Origin: Burkholderia ubonensis
GTDB lineage: Bacteria; Pseudomonadota; Gammaproteobacteria; Burkholderiales; Burkholderiaceae
Direction: 5' to 3'
Assembly (NCBI RefSeq): GCF_902833085.1
Contig: NZ_CADFEB010000003.1
Span: 186,001 to 250,000, forward strand
Length of the DNA stretch: 64,000 nt
Below the pieces are notes generated by a model. The model did no database searches. It was not told the origin of the DNA and saw only the letters and a program-made list of their open reading frames with translations. The position numbers and the translations under genes are program-made. Positions 53,101 through 60,423 of this stretch are shown piece by piece. Position 1 is the first letter of the stretch. Every line of letters starts with the position of its first letter.

Positions 53101-54548
53101 GCGTTCGGCGACAGCGCGGGGTGGCTTCCCTCGGCCGATTGTTCGAGATCCTGAGGGTAGTGATTGCGGCCGGCGATGATGATCAGGTCTTTCAGGCGGC
53201 CGGTGACGAAGAGGTCGTCGCCGTCGACGAAGCCGAGATCGCCCGTGCGCAGGTAACGCGCGTCGTCACCGTCGAGCCTCGCGCGAAAGGTGCGCTCCGT
53301 TTCTTCGACGCGGTTCCAGTAGCCGACGCCGACGCTCGGGCCGGTCACCCAGATTTCGCCGATCCGGCCCGGCGGGCAGGGCTGGCCGGTCTCCGCGTTC
53401 ACGATCCGCAGGCGGTGCTCCGCCCAGGCCCGGCCGCACGAGACGAGCGCATGGGGCTTGCCGCCCGCGCTTTTCGTCGCCACGCCTTGCGCGAGGCCGT
53501 CGGCGTCGAAGTCGGCCACGCGCGGCAGCGAGCGTGCCGGCTGACCGGAGATGAACAGTGTCGCCTCGGCCATGCCGTAGACCGGGCGCATCGTATGCGC
53601 GTGGAAGCCGCACGACGCGAATGCGCGCGAAAAACGCGCGACCGTGTCGGCGCGCACCGGCTCCGCGCCGTTGAAGGCAACCTGCCAGCTGCTCAGGTCG
53701 AGCTGCGCCTTGGCTTCGCCGGAAATCTTGCGCGCGCACAGGTCATAGGCAAAGTCCGGCGCGGCGCAATGCGTGCCGCGATACTTCGTGATCGCCTGCA
53801 GCCAGCGGAGCGGTTTCTGCACGAAAGCCGCCGGCGCCATCAGCACCGACAGCACGCCGAGATGGATCGGCAGCAGCACTTTCCCGAAGAACCCCATGTC
53901 GTGAAACACGGGGAGCCAGCTGACGAACACGGTCGACGCGTCGGCATTGCTGGCCTCGGCGATGACCGCCATGTTGCTCTGGATGTTCGCGTGGCTGATC
54001 ATCACGCCTTTGGGCGTGCCGGTGGAGCCCGACGTGTATTGCAGAAGCGCGAGCGTCTGCGGCGTGATGTCCGGCGCGCGCCATTGCCCGGCCGGCGCGT
54101 CGAACCCCTGATCCGTCGCGAGGATCTTCAGGTCCAGCGTGTCGGAATAGCCATCCTCGCGATGCGCGATGCCATCGAGCGTGGCTGCGTCGGTCAGCGC
54201 GACGACCGGCCCGGCGTCGGCGACGATCGACTTGAGACGATCGGCCGGACGATGCCTGCGCGGCGGATAGGCCGGCACGCCGATCAGGCCGGCGTACAGG
54301 CATCCCGCCCATGCGCAGATGAATTCCAGCCCCGGCGGATAGACCAGCAGCACGCGATCGCCCGGCTGCGCCATGCCCTGCAATCGGGCGGCGATGCCGC
54401 GGGCCCGCTTGTCCAGGTCGCCGAACGTCAGCCGGGCCAGCTCCGATTCGCCGTTGTCGAGAAAAATGAATGCTGTTTTATCAGGCGAGTCATTGCCGCG
54501 AAACTGCAATAATTCCGTAACAGTCCTGAATTTCATATCGGGAAGCAT
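50127..54548 (-). CDS. ocfJ: PKS loading protein: FAAL-ACP-KS-AT(decayed)-DH N-half, OcfJ-like
   Basis: The 1473-residue protein starts the assembly line. A fatty acyl-AMP ligase (residues 4-556, YTSGSTGTPKG) activates a fatty acid, probably C12, and loads it on the ACP (about 626, GLDSKD). KS (683-1090) has DTACSSS, EAHGTGT and NIGHLES. The following 150 or so residues are a shrunken AT in which the GHSxGE segment reads RSTGDG, so it cannot be catalytic. The C-terminus (1340-1466) is the N-terminal hot-dog half of a dehydratase, including HRVKGAPVLP (HxxxGxxxxP). Its other half lies in the next protein. The ATG at 54548 is preceded by GAAGG at 6-nt spacing; an internal ATG at 54536 is possible. 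This is the first gene of the main synthase operon. Confidence 0.9.
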   Translation of the reverse strand: MLPDMKFRTVTELLQFRGNDSPDKTAFIFLDNGESELARLTFGDLDKRARGIAARLQGMAQPGDRVLLVYPPGLEFICAWAGCLYAGLIGVPAYPPRRHRPADRLKSIVADAGPVVALTDAATLDGIAHREDGYSDTLDLKILATDQGFDAPAGQWRAPDITPQTLALLQYTSGSTGTPKGVMISHANIQSNMAVIAEASNADASTVFVSWLPVFHDMGFFGKVLLPIHLGVLSVLMAPAAFVQKPLRWLQAITKYRGTHCAAPDFAYDLCARKISGEAKAQLDLSSWQVAFNGAEPVRADTVARFSRAFASCGFHAHTMRPVYGMAEATLFISGQPARSLPRVADFDADGLAQGVATKSAGGKPHALVSCGRAWAEHRLRIVNAETGQPCPPGRIGEIWVTGPSVGVGYWNRVEETERTFRARLDGDDARYLRTGDLGFVDGDDLFVTGRLKDLIIIAGRNHYPQDLEQSAEGSHPALSPNASAAFSITVDNVERVVIACEVRREALNTLNAEAVAAEIRRALAEAHDVDLYAAILLKPATIPRTSSGKIQRSRTRQAFLSGQGLAIAGEWRRAFSAEHAPVATAAARGTQALVQWFVEQVARLSGIAPGDLDPDAPFSAYGLDSKDAIMLTGELQDWLGQPVSPTVVYDFPSISLLARHLSGAANARPETASVSAEARADIAIVGIGCRFPGADHPDAFWQLLLEGRDAVGASNPRAAHLPATGLLERVDQFDADFFGISAREAETMDPQQRLLLEVAWETFEHAGIAPRSLAGGRTAVIVGISNTDYVRLAQEEAADVGPYVATGNALSVAANRISYTLDLRGPSWAVDTACSSSLVAAHQACRALQRGECDAALAGGVNLILAPQLSASFTQSGMLSPDGRCKAFDATANGYVRGEGVGMVLLKRLDDAVANGDTVFAVIRGSAVNQDGRSNGLTAPNGPAQQAVIDSALRDAGVRAQDVGFVEAHGTGTPLGDPIELNSLTAVLSDSRRPEDLCWIGSVKTNIGHLESAAGIASLIKTALALHHRAIPPNLHFRSLNPHIALDGTPFRIPQQVTRWHAEHGPRIAGVSSFGFGGTNAHMILSEAPRPGEREADPAALTAPAARVVTLSARTPEALQALAASYAAYLDAHPEARLPDVAFTANTGRTHFARRAAVVASSLDSLRSQLRAVSAGASAETPPTVTFHFCADDGGSAEAERQLRAASPAFGALMDRQREASGLDAPEARFTAFQCALAQLWMSFGITPQAVRSTGDGRRAAISFADVPQAPDGDAAGSIVIEIGARTAAWDAILHTLAELYVRGASIDWHAVEQDGPHRRLTLPTYPFERRGFWIPAREPRHPLLGRLKEQHAHLPGTWIWESRLDAPATAFLGGHRVKGAPVLPYSAYVEMALAAASQIGSAGHATLKDLALHAPLPLHPHESRTVQTVLSRQSGGPFSFAVYHRIEDTSAAATWQMCASAEIHESDWSHA

Positions 54549-54805
54549 ACGAAACCTTCGTTGTCTGCAGAGCATTGATTTGGATGCACGCCACCTTGGG
54601 ACCGGTTTGCGTTCATTCCGATGGGCAACGGCAGGCTGTCCTGCGCGAAGCAGATTGAGATCCGGCGCGGCGAACGAGATAAAGCATCGCCTCCGTCTCG
54701 ATTGAATGATTGAACGTCAGTGTGTGTCGCCTGTGGAAATTAGAGCACCGCGAGAATCCGATGTCTGCCCCGTAAATGCCGGACAAGACGTTTCGCAAAA
54801 TTGTT
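54549..54805 (-). promoter_or_regulatory. Upstream region of the synthase operon
   Basis: This 257-base gap lies between the hydroxylase stop and the loading-protein start. It is visibly less GC-rich than its surroundings (54680-54800) and is the only long gap before nearly 49 kb of tightly packed genes. It is therefore the most likely site of the main promoter. No convincing -35/-10 pair or activator box could be fixed by eye. Confidence 0.4.
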
Positions 54806-55771
54806 CTATGCAGGGGAATATGGGTCCAGCAGCGACACGACGACCTTGCGCTCGCCTTCGAACGGATTGCGGCCATGCGCGAATCGCATGTTGTCGACCA
54901 GCAGCACGTCGCCGCGTTGCCATGGAAATGCGATCGCGCATTCGCGGAAGGCGTTGCGAATCTGCTCGATGTCGGCGAGATCGAGTGGACTCCCGTCGCC
55001 GTAGAACGCGTTGCGCGGGAGCCGATCGTTGCCGAACAGGCTGACGATCGAGCTGGCGAGCGATGCTTCCAGGTTCGAGATGTGGAACAGATGGGCCTGA
55101 TTGAAGAACACCCGGTCGCGGGTGACCGGATGGTAGGCGACGCCCTGGTTGATCTGTGCGGTGCGTAACGTGTCTTCGTCGAGCCATGCGTGCTCGATGT
55201 CGTTGTCTTTGCAGAAGGCCGCGAGCTGGCCGTGGTCGCTGGTCTGAAACACCGTTTCCCACGGAATGTCGACGTGCCGCCGGTAGTGCCGGACGTAGCG
55301 GACCTGTTTCGCCTCGAAGGCGTCCAGGATGCGCGGCCCGATCCGGCGGCTCACCTCGCGCATGTCGGCGATCGGCGTTTCGCCGCCGGCCGTGGGCGCG
55401 GTCAGGCAGCAAAATGCGACTCTCAGCGGCCAGTTGCGTTGATACGCGTTTTCGCAATGAAGCGCGATCGTCTCGCTCGGCGGATACTCGGTCGCGGTGA
55501 AGATGCCGTTGCCGATTGACGTGCGCGGCGTGGAGCGATAGACGTAGTCGGACTTATGCGCCGAAACCGCGTTCGCGAACGCTTCGAATCCGTCCACGGA
55601 CGAAACGTCGAAGCCGCGAAACAGCAGCGCCCCATGCTCCAGAAGCCGGGCATCCAGCTCCGCTCGATTGTCGTTCACCGCCCGCACGATATCGCGCCCG
55701 TTCGATGCCGGCTCCAGCAGCCACGGCGAGGCCCCCTCGGCAAGCAGCTTGCGTTCCGTCATGCCCAGCAT
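54806..55771 (-). CDS. TauD/SyrP-like Fe(II)/2-oxoglutarate beta-hydroxylase
   Basis: The 321-residue product is a TauD/TfdA-family dioxygenase. It has the iron-binding HxE variant (LHCENAY, about residue 103) typical of SyrP-type NRPS tailoring hydroxylases, and a distal His and Arg (RFAHGRNPFEGERK, about residue 298). SyrP homologues hydroxylate the beta carbon of Asp or Asn. Burkholdines and occidiofungins include beta-hydroxyasparagine variants, so Asn at position 1 is the expected target. This assignment is inference. The ATG at 55771 has AAGGA 9-10 nt upstream; an in-frame ATG at 55762 is an alternative. It starts 83 nt after the aminotransferase gene and probably shares its transcript. 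Confidence 0.85.
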   Translation of the reverse strand: MLGMTERKLLAEGASPWLLEPASNGRDIVRAVNDNRAELDARLLEHGALLFRGFDVSSVDGFEAFANAVSAHKSDYVYRSTPRTSIGNGIFTATEYPPSETIALHCENAYQRNWPLRVAFCCLTAPTAGGETPIADMREVSRRIGPRILDAFEAKQVRYVRHYRRHVDIPWETVFQTSDHGQLAAFCKDNDIEHAWLDEDTLRTAQINQGVAYHPVTRDRVFFNQAHLFHISNLEASLASSIVSLFGNDRLPRNAFYGDGSPLDLADIEQIRNAFRECAIAFPWQRGDVLLVDNMRFAHGRNPFEGERKVVVSLLDPYSPA

Positions 55772-55854
55772 GGTCGATGTTCCTTTTCCGAATCTGAACG
55801 TGGATCGCGGCGAAACCCGATCCGGTGGGTGTTCGCGGCCGCGCCGCGGTGCGC

Positions 55855-57165
55855 CTATGCGCGGCAGGCCGTTGCCACGGCTTGCTCGAAGCGGTCGAGA
55901 ATCTCGTGGATGTCGGCTTCCGAAACGATCAGCGGCGGAAGGAACCGGAGTACCGCGCCGTTGCGGCCGCCGGTTTCGATCACGAGTCCGTTTTGCAGGC
56001 AGTTCTGCTTGATGGCTCTTGCCAGTGCCGCATCGGTCGGGCCGGCTCGGCCATCCGTGCCGGGCTTGACGACTTCAGCGCCGATCATCAGGCCCTTGCC
56101 GCGTATCTGGCCCAGGCAGGGGAAACGTTCGGCAATACGTTCGAGGCCCGCCACCAGTACTTTGCCGACCTTGCCCGCATGCGCCGGCAGACCGTCTCGA
56201 TCGATGATGCGCATGGTCGACAAGCCGGCCACCATCGCAATCTGGTTGCCACGGAAGGTGCCGGCGTGCGAGCCGGGCGGCCAGGTGTCCAGGCGCTCGT
56301 CGTAGACCACCACCGATATCGGGTAGCCGCCGCCGATCGCCTTCGACAGCACCAGCACGTCCGGCCGGATGCCGGAATGTTCTATCGCGAACAGGGCGCC
56401 GGTTCGGCCGAGGCCGGTCTGCACTTCATCGACGATCAGCGGGATCTCATGCCGCAGTGTCAGCTCGCGCAACTCGATCAGCCAGGCGTCGGAAGCGGGG
56501 ATGCAGCCGCCTTCGCCTTGCACGACTTCGACGATGATCGCCGCCGGCTTCGTGATCCCGCTCTCGGGATCGGACAGCACGGTCCGGATGTAGTTGATGC
56601 TGAGCTGATCGGTCGCCGAGCCGTCGGTGCCGAACGGGCAGCGAAACGCATACGGGTAAGGCAGGAAATGCACGCCGTGCCCGCTGCCGCCGGCCGATTT
56701 GGGCATGAGATTTCCCGATGCGGCGAGCGCGCCGGCCGTCATGCCGTGGTAGGCGCCATGGAATGCCATCACCGTCGAGCGGCCCGTATAGTGCCTGGCC
56801 AGCTTGACGGCCGCTTCGTTGCCGTCCGATCCGCTCGGGCTGCAAAACTGGATCTTGCCGGTTTCGGCGATCTGCCTCGGCAGCAGCGAGAAAAGCTGTT
56901 CGACGAACGCGTGCTTGGCCGGCGTCGCCAGGTCGAGTGCCTGCTGCATCTGATCGGAGGTCAGAAACCGCATCACGGCTTCATTGACTTCCGGATGGTT
57001 GTGCCCGAGCGCGAGCGTACCTGCATTGGACAGGCAGTCGATGTATTCCCGACCCTCGGCGTCGCGTATGCGTGTGCCCTTGGCATGCGTAAACAGCCGG
57101 GGGAAAGAGGTCGCGTAGGTTCGGGCCTTCGATTCGACGTGCTTCAGATACTCGAGTTGTTCCAT
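55855..57165 (-). CDS. Diaminobutyrate-2-oxoglutarate aminotransferase (class III)
   Basis: The 436-residue PLP enzyme makes L-2,4-diaminobutyrate from aspartate semialdehyde. Visible features are the class III pattern CSPSGSDGNEAAVKLAR, AFHGAYHGMT, the IVDEVQTGLGRTG segment, and the PLP Lys in LSKAIGGGYP (about residue 270). It resembles EctB/PvdH-type Dab aminotransferases in length and motifs. It feeds the Dab-like A domain at 18804-27878. The start was set at 57165 (MEQLEYLK) because the 33 residues upstream in the same frame look non-coding; the ribosome binding site is weak for either choice. About 150 nt separate it from the UDP-xylose synthase gene. Confidence 0.87.
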   Translation of the reverse strand: MEQLEYLKHVESKARTYATSFPRLFTHAKGTRIRDAEGREYIDCLSNAGTLALGHNHPEVNEAVMRFLTSDQMQQALDLATPAKHAFVEQLFSLLPRQIAETGKIQFCSPSGSDGNEAAVKLARHYTGRSTVMAFHGAYHGMTAGALAASGNLMPKSAGGSGHGVHFLPYPYAFRCPFGTDGSATDQLSINYIRTVLSDPESGITKPAAIIVEVVQGEGGCIPASDAWLIELRELTLRHEIPLIVDEVQTGLGRTGALFAIEHSGIRPDVLVLSKAIGGGYPISVVVYDERLDTWPPGSHAGTFRGNQIAMVAGLSTMRIIDRDGLPAHAGKVGKVLVAGLERIAERFPCLGQIRGKGLMIGAEVVKPGTDGRAGPTDAALARAIKQNCLQNGLVIETGGRNGAVLRFLPPLIVSEADIHEILDRFEQAVATACRA

Positions 57166-57315
57166 ACGCAGTGATCCGGCTTGCAACGCGGATTGATGGA
57201 CAGTGGCACACGAGAGCAGCTTCAAGTCGGCCAATGGTGTACCGGTGTGGCCAGATTGAAGCATGGACGCCGTGTCGCGTCTGTCACGGGAAAATGGGAC
57301 AGGGGCGATGCAACG

Positions 57316-58266
57316 TCACTCCGCCATCGTCGAGCGGAAATAGTCGATGGTCCGCCGCAGCCCCGCTTCGAGCCCGACCGTCGGCTGCCAGTCGAGCTGC
57401 GCGCGTGCGAGGCCGATGTCCGGGCACCGTTGTGTCGGATCATCCTTCGGCAGCGGGCGGAGAACGATCCGCGACTTCGAGCCGGTCAGGCGCAGGATGA
57501 CCTGCGCGAGCTCGCCGACCGCGATCTCATGCGGATTGCCGAGATTGATCGGGCCGGTGACGTCCGCGGGCGTGGCCATCATCCGGATCAGGCCTTCGAC
57601 CATGTCGTCGACATAGCAGAACGCGCGGGTCTGGCTGCCGTCGCCGTACAGCGTGATGTCCTCGCCGCGCAGCGCCTGCACGATGAAGTTGGACACCACG
57701 CGGCCGTCGTTGGGATGCATGCGCGGCCCGTACGTGTTGAAGATGCGCACCACCTTGATTCGCACGTTCTGCTGGCGGTGATAGTCGAAGAACAGGGTCT
57801 CCGCGCAGCGTTTGCCTTCGTCGTAGCAGGCGCGCGGCCCGAGCGGGTTGACGTTGCCCCGGTAACTTTCCGGCTGCGGATGCACGTCGGGATCGCCGTA
57901 CACCTCGCTCGTGGAGGTTTGCAGCACGCGTGCGTGCGTGCGCTTGGCGAGCCCCAGCATGTTGATCGCGCCCATCACGCTGGTCTTGGTGGTCTGCACG
58001 GGATCGAACTGATAGTGGATCGGCGACGCCGGACAGGCGAGGTTGTAGATCTCGTCCACCTCCACGTACAACGGAAAGGTCACGTCGTGGCGCAGCGCCT
58101 CGAAGCGCGGGTTGCCGAGCAGCGCGGCGACGTTCTGCTTGGTGCCGGTGAAATAGTTGTCGACGCACAAGACGTCATGACCGAGTTCGACCAGGCGCTC
58201 GCACAGATGCGAACCGAGGAAGCCGGCGCCGCCCGTGACGAGGATTCGCTTTCGATCAAGTTGCAC
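57316..58266 (-). CDS. UDP-glucuronate decarboxylase (UDP-xylose synthase)
   Basis: The 316-residue short-chain dehydrogenase/reductase converts UDP-glucuronate to UDP-xylose. It shows the NAD motif GGAGFLG (residue about 11), [10 protein letters not shown] (about 118), the catalytic Y-x-x-x-K (YDEGK, about 147) and the [10 protein letters not shown] segment, all typical of bacterial UXS. GTG at 58266 was chosen because TGGAG lies 7 nt upstream and the length then fits the family; an upstream ATG would add 40 unrelated residues. It heads the minus-strand cluster and supplies the sugar for the GT25 enzyme at 8632-9288. Confidence 0.9.
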   Translation of the reverse strand: MQLDRKRILVTGGAGFLGSHLCERLVELGHDVLCVDNYFTGTKQNVAALLGNPRFEALRHDVTFPLYVEVDEIYNLACPASPIHYQFDPVQTTKTSVMGAINMLGLAKRTHARVLQTSTSEVYGDPDVHPQPESYRGNVNPLGPRACYDEGKRCAETLFFDYHRQQNVRIKVVRIFNTYGPRMHPNDGRVVSNFIVQALRGEDITLYGDGSQTRAFCYVDDMVEGLIRMMATPADVTGPINLGNPHEIAVGELAQVILRLTGSKSRIVLRPLPKDDPTQRCPDIGLARAQLDWQPTVGLEAGLRRTIDYFRSTMAE

Positions 58267-58589
58267 AATTGCACTCCAGGTATGGCGCGGAGGCAGGTGA
58301 CGCGCGGCCTCCGGGCCTGTTCGATCGGCCCGCGATTCCGGCTTGGAAGCCGATATGTCCGGAATACGCCCGATCCGGTTCGGCAAGAGTTAAACATGAG
58401 GCCGCGTGGATGTATGTCGTAGAAAACGGGGACGCGGTTCGGGCCGGCGCAGCGGCCGGCAACGCGCGGCCGATTCCGGTTGCCGCGCCGGGCGGCGCGG
58501 CAACGATGCCGCGCGTCGACAGATTCGAACAACGAAATGATTTTCGGGTGCCGGACCGAAGCGCGCGAGCGCGTGCGGCGTGCAGCGAT
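58267..58589. promoter_or_regulatory. Upstream region of the UDP-xylose synthase gene
   Basis: This region of 323 bases has no convincing gene. It contains nested inverted repeats about 75 nt upstream of the GTG: TTCCGG (58336-58341) with CCGGAA (58359-58364), and inside them the 14-base CGGCTT-GG-AAGCCG (58339-58352). Such symmetry could be an operator for the first cluster gene, or simply a hairpin. Confidence 0.35.
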
Positions 58590-59267
58590 TCAGGGTTCGC
58601 CGTGCACCGGCCGCCCCGGTCCGTCGAGCGCCAGCGCCGCGGCGTGATCGCGCACGTCGGCCGGCCAATTCGCGATGAGCTTCAACAGGCGCGGCCGGTC
58701 GCCGGCGAACAGCGCGCGGACGGCCTCCTCGAATCCGGCCAGATCGCCCGCGATCGCTGCCATGAAGTGATAGGCGCGCGTCTTTGCTTCGTGAGCGGGG
58801 CCGATGGCGGCGCGCGCCTGAATGTGCGCCTCGACGAGCTTGCGCAGCGCGACCGACGCGCCGCCGGATTGCGCGGCCAGCCACTCCCATTGGCGCGGCA
58901 GCAGCGTGACCTCGCGCGACACCACGCCGAGCTTCGGGCGGCCGCGGCCGCGCCGAGCGCCGAGCAGCGCGTCGGCCGGCGCGGCCGGCAACCCGGCGTC
59001 GGCCGCGCCGCCGGGCTCGCCGTCGGATCGCTCGCGCGCCCGCCATGTCGGGGCCGGCGCGCTGAAGCGGCCGCGAATGTCGTGGTCGGAACCACGGAGA
59101 TCGATGTCGATGGGGCGGCCGCTCGCGTTGTCGATGATCAGGATCGTTCCGGCCGCGCCGCTATCGATCGCGCGCCGTACGGCAAGCGCGACGACCGCGA
59201 GCGGTCCGGAGGCGATCCGTCGAAAGCCGTGGAAGCCGGTGTACTCGAAACAGCACGGATTTTTCAT
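58590..59267 (-). CDS. DUF2239 family protein
   Basis: The 225-residue product matches the DUF2239 pattern: an N-terminal FxGFRRIASGPLAxVALAxRRA segment, then ILIIDNASGRPIDIDLRG. A low-complexity Ala/Gly/Arg linker (about residues 80-110) and a helical C-terminal half (VVSREVTLLPRQWEWLAAQ...) follow. No enzyme activity is known to me for this family. The N-terminus lies 60 nt after the LysE-type gene on the same strand. It is a typical Burkholderia housekeeping-type gene and probably marks the right edge of the cluster. Confidence 0.75.
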   Translation of the reverse strand: MKNPCCFEYTGFHGFRRIASGPLAVVALAVRRAIDSGAAGTILIIDNASGRPIDIDLRGSDHDIRGRFSAPAPTWRARERSDGEPGGAADAGLPAAPADALLGARRGRGRPKLGVVSREVTLLPRQWEWLAAQSGGASVALRKLVEAHIQARAAIGPAHEAKTRAYHFMAAIAGDLAGFEEAVRALFAGDRPRLLKLIANWPADVRDHAAALALDGPGRPVHGEP

Positions 59268-59327
59268 CCCGTTGGAATGGATTTTGGGCCGCCGGCGCGG
59301 CGGCCGTCTGCCGCGCTGCGTACAGCC

Positions 59328-59930
59328 TCATCGATTGAATGCCGAATACACGAGCGTGCCGGAGAACATCATCAGCACGATCGACGCGCAGCGCAGCAGC
59401 GTCGACGCGCGATGGGCCCAGTTGCGATTCGAGGTCAGCAGGCCGCCGAGGCTGGACCAGCCGATGCCGATCGGCACCAGGACCACGAGGAACACGCCGA
59501 TCGCGACGGCGAACTGGCTCACCGAGCGGAACGCGGCGAGCGGGAACAGCGTGCTGGCGAACAGCAGCGCCTTCGGATTCATCAGCGTTGCGAAGAACAG
59601 GTCGCGACGGCTGACCGGCCCTCGCGCGAGATCATGCAGCCTCGGGCCCTGGGTCCACATCTTCACGGCAAGGTAGAAGATGAATCCGGAGCTGAGCAGC
59701 TTGACGCCGATGAACATCCAGTTGTTGCCGGCGGCGAGCGCATGCAGGAAGAAGCCCCATATCGAGATCGCGGTCACGTAGCCCGCCGCTTCCGAGGCGA
59801 CCAGCGGCCACGTATCGCGAATGCCGGCCTTGAGGCCCGCCGAGAGCAGCAGCGTATTCGTGGGCCCCGGCACGATCAGCACGAGCGATACGTAAAACGA
59901 CATCTTCAGCATTGCATCCAGGGTGGGCAC
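59328..59930 (-). CDS. LysE-family amino-acid exporter
   Basis: The 200-residue membrane protein has about six hydrophobic segments. It carries the family signature FYVSLVLIVPGPTNTLLLSAGLKAGI near the N-terminus and NPKALLFASTLFP in the middle. LysE/RhtB proteins export amino acids or small metabolites. The start is GTG at 59930, with AAGGAG 5-6 nt upstream; the open frame beyond it is not supported. It is read divergently from the MATE gene. Confidence 0.82.
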   Translation of the reverse strand: MPTLDAMLKMSFYVSLVLIVPGPTNTLLLSAGLKAGIRDTWPLVASEAAGYVTAISIWGFFLHALAAGNNWMFIGVKLLSSGFIFYLAVKMWTQGPRLHDLARGPVSRRDLFFATLMNPKALLFASTLFPLAAFRSVSQFAVAIGVFLVVLVPIGIGWSSLGGLLTSNRNWAHRASTLLRCASIVLMMFSGTLVYSAFNR

Positions 59931-60423
59931 GATATCTCCTTGGCATGTCGGAACCCTTGCGGCCGTGCACCGTGCCCGGCCGACGCGGACGAACGGTAGC
60001 ACACGCGCAGCGGCGGCCGCGCGGACATCCGGATTCGCGGAGCCAGCAGGAGTGAACGGCGATGCCGCATGCTGATGTGCGCTGATGCTGCGTCAAATCG
60101 CCCGATAGGGAACGGGCGCGCGGAGCGAAAGACGGCCCATTGTCCTTGGAAGGCGAAGCACCATCAAACTGCTAAATTTAGTAGGTCGCCGGACCGACAC
60201 AACCCGGAACGATTCAGTTAGGATCGCTCAGCCAGACGTCACCCGTCACGTCACATTCCGTATGGACCAGCCGGCGCGCTTGCCGCGCGGCCCCATCGTG
60301 CTCCCCGGGGACGAACCGCATGTATCGGCGGGCTCCCGGCGGATATCCGCGCCGGCGTGACGCGCCATTATGTCGAGCCCCCGCCGGGACGCTCATGGAA
60401 GTATTCGATAGGGTAACGAAATA
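59931..60423. promoter_or_regulatory. Divergent intergenic region between LysE-type and MATE genes
   Basis: This region of 493 bases has no supported gene. The AT-rich palindrome CTAAATTTAG (60172-60181) stands out in otherwise GC-rich DNA, roughly midway between the two divergent starts, and could be an operator for a LysR/MarR-type regulator encoded elsewhere. No promoter hexamers were assigned. Confidence 0.35.

Noticed and set aside
46807..54548. A working dehydratase in the first extension module
   Set aside because: The two halves lie on separate proteins, the second motif is degraded, and an active DH would remove the hydroxyl that the product family retains. It is kept as a split remnant.
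54600..54660. A lux-box-like CTG...CAG symmetry before the synthase operon
   Set aside because: The arms are only three to four bases and the spacing does not match a usual lux box, so it is not better than chance.
57281..57302. Hairpin after the UDP-xylose synthase gene (CTGTC...GACAG)
   Set aside because: The stem is only 5 bp with a 12-nt loop and no T tract; it is too weak to call a terminator.
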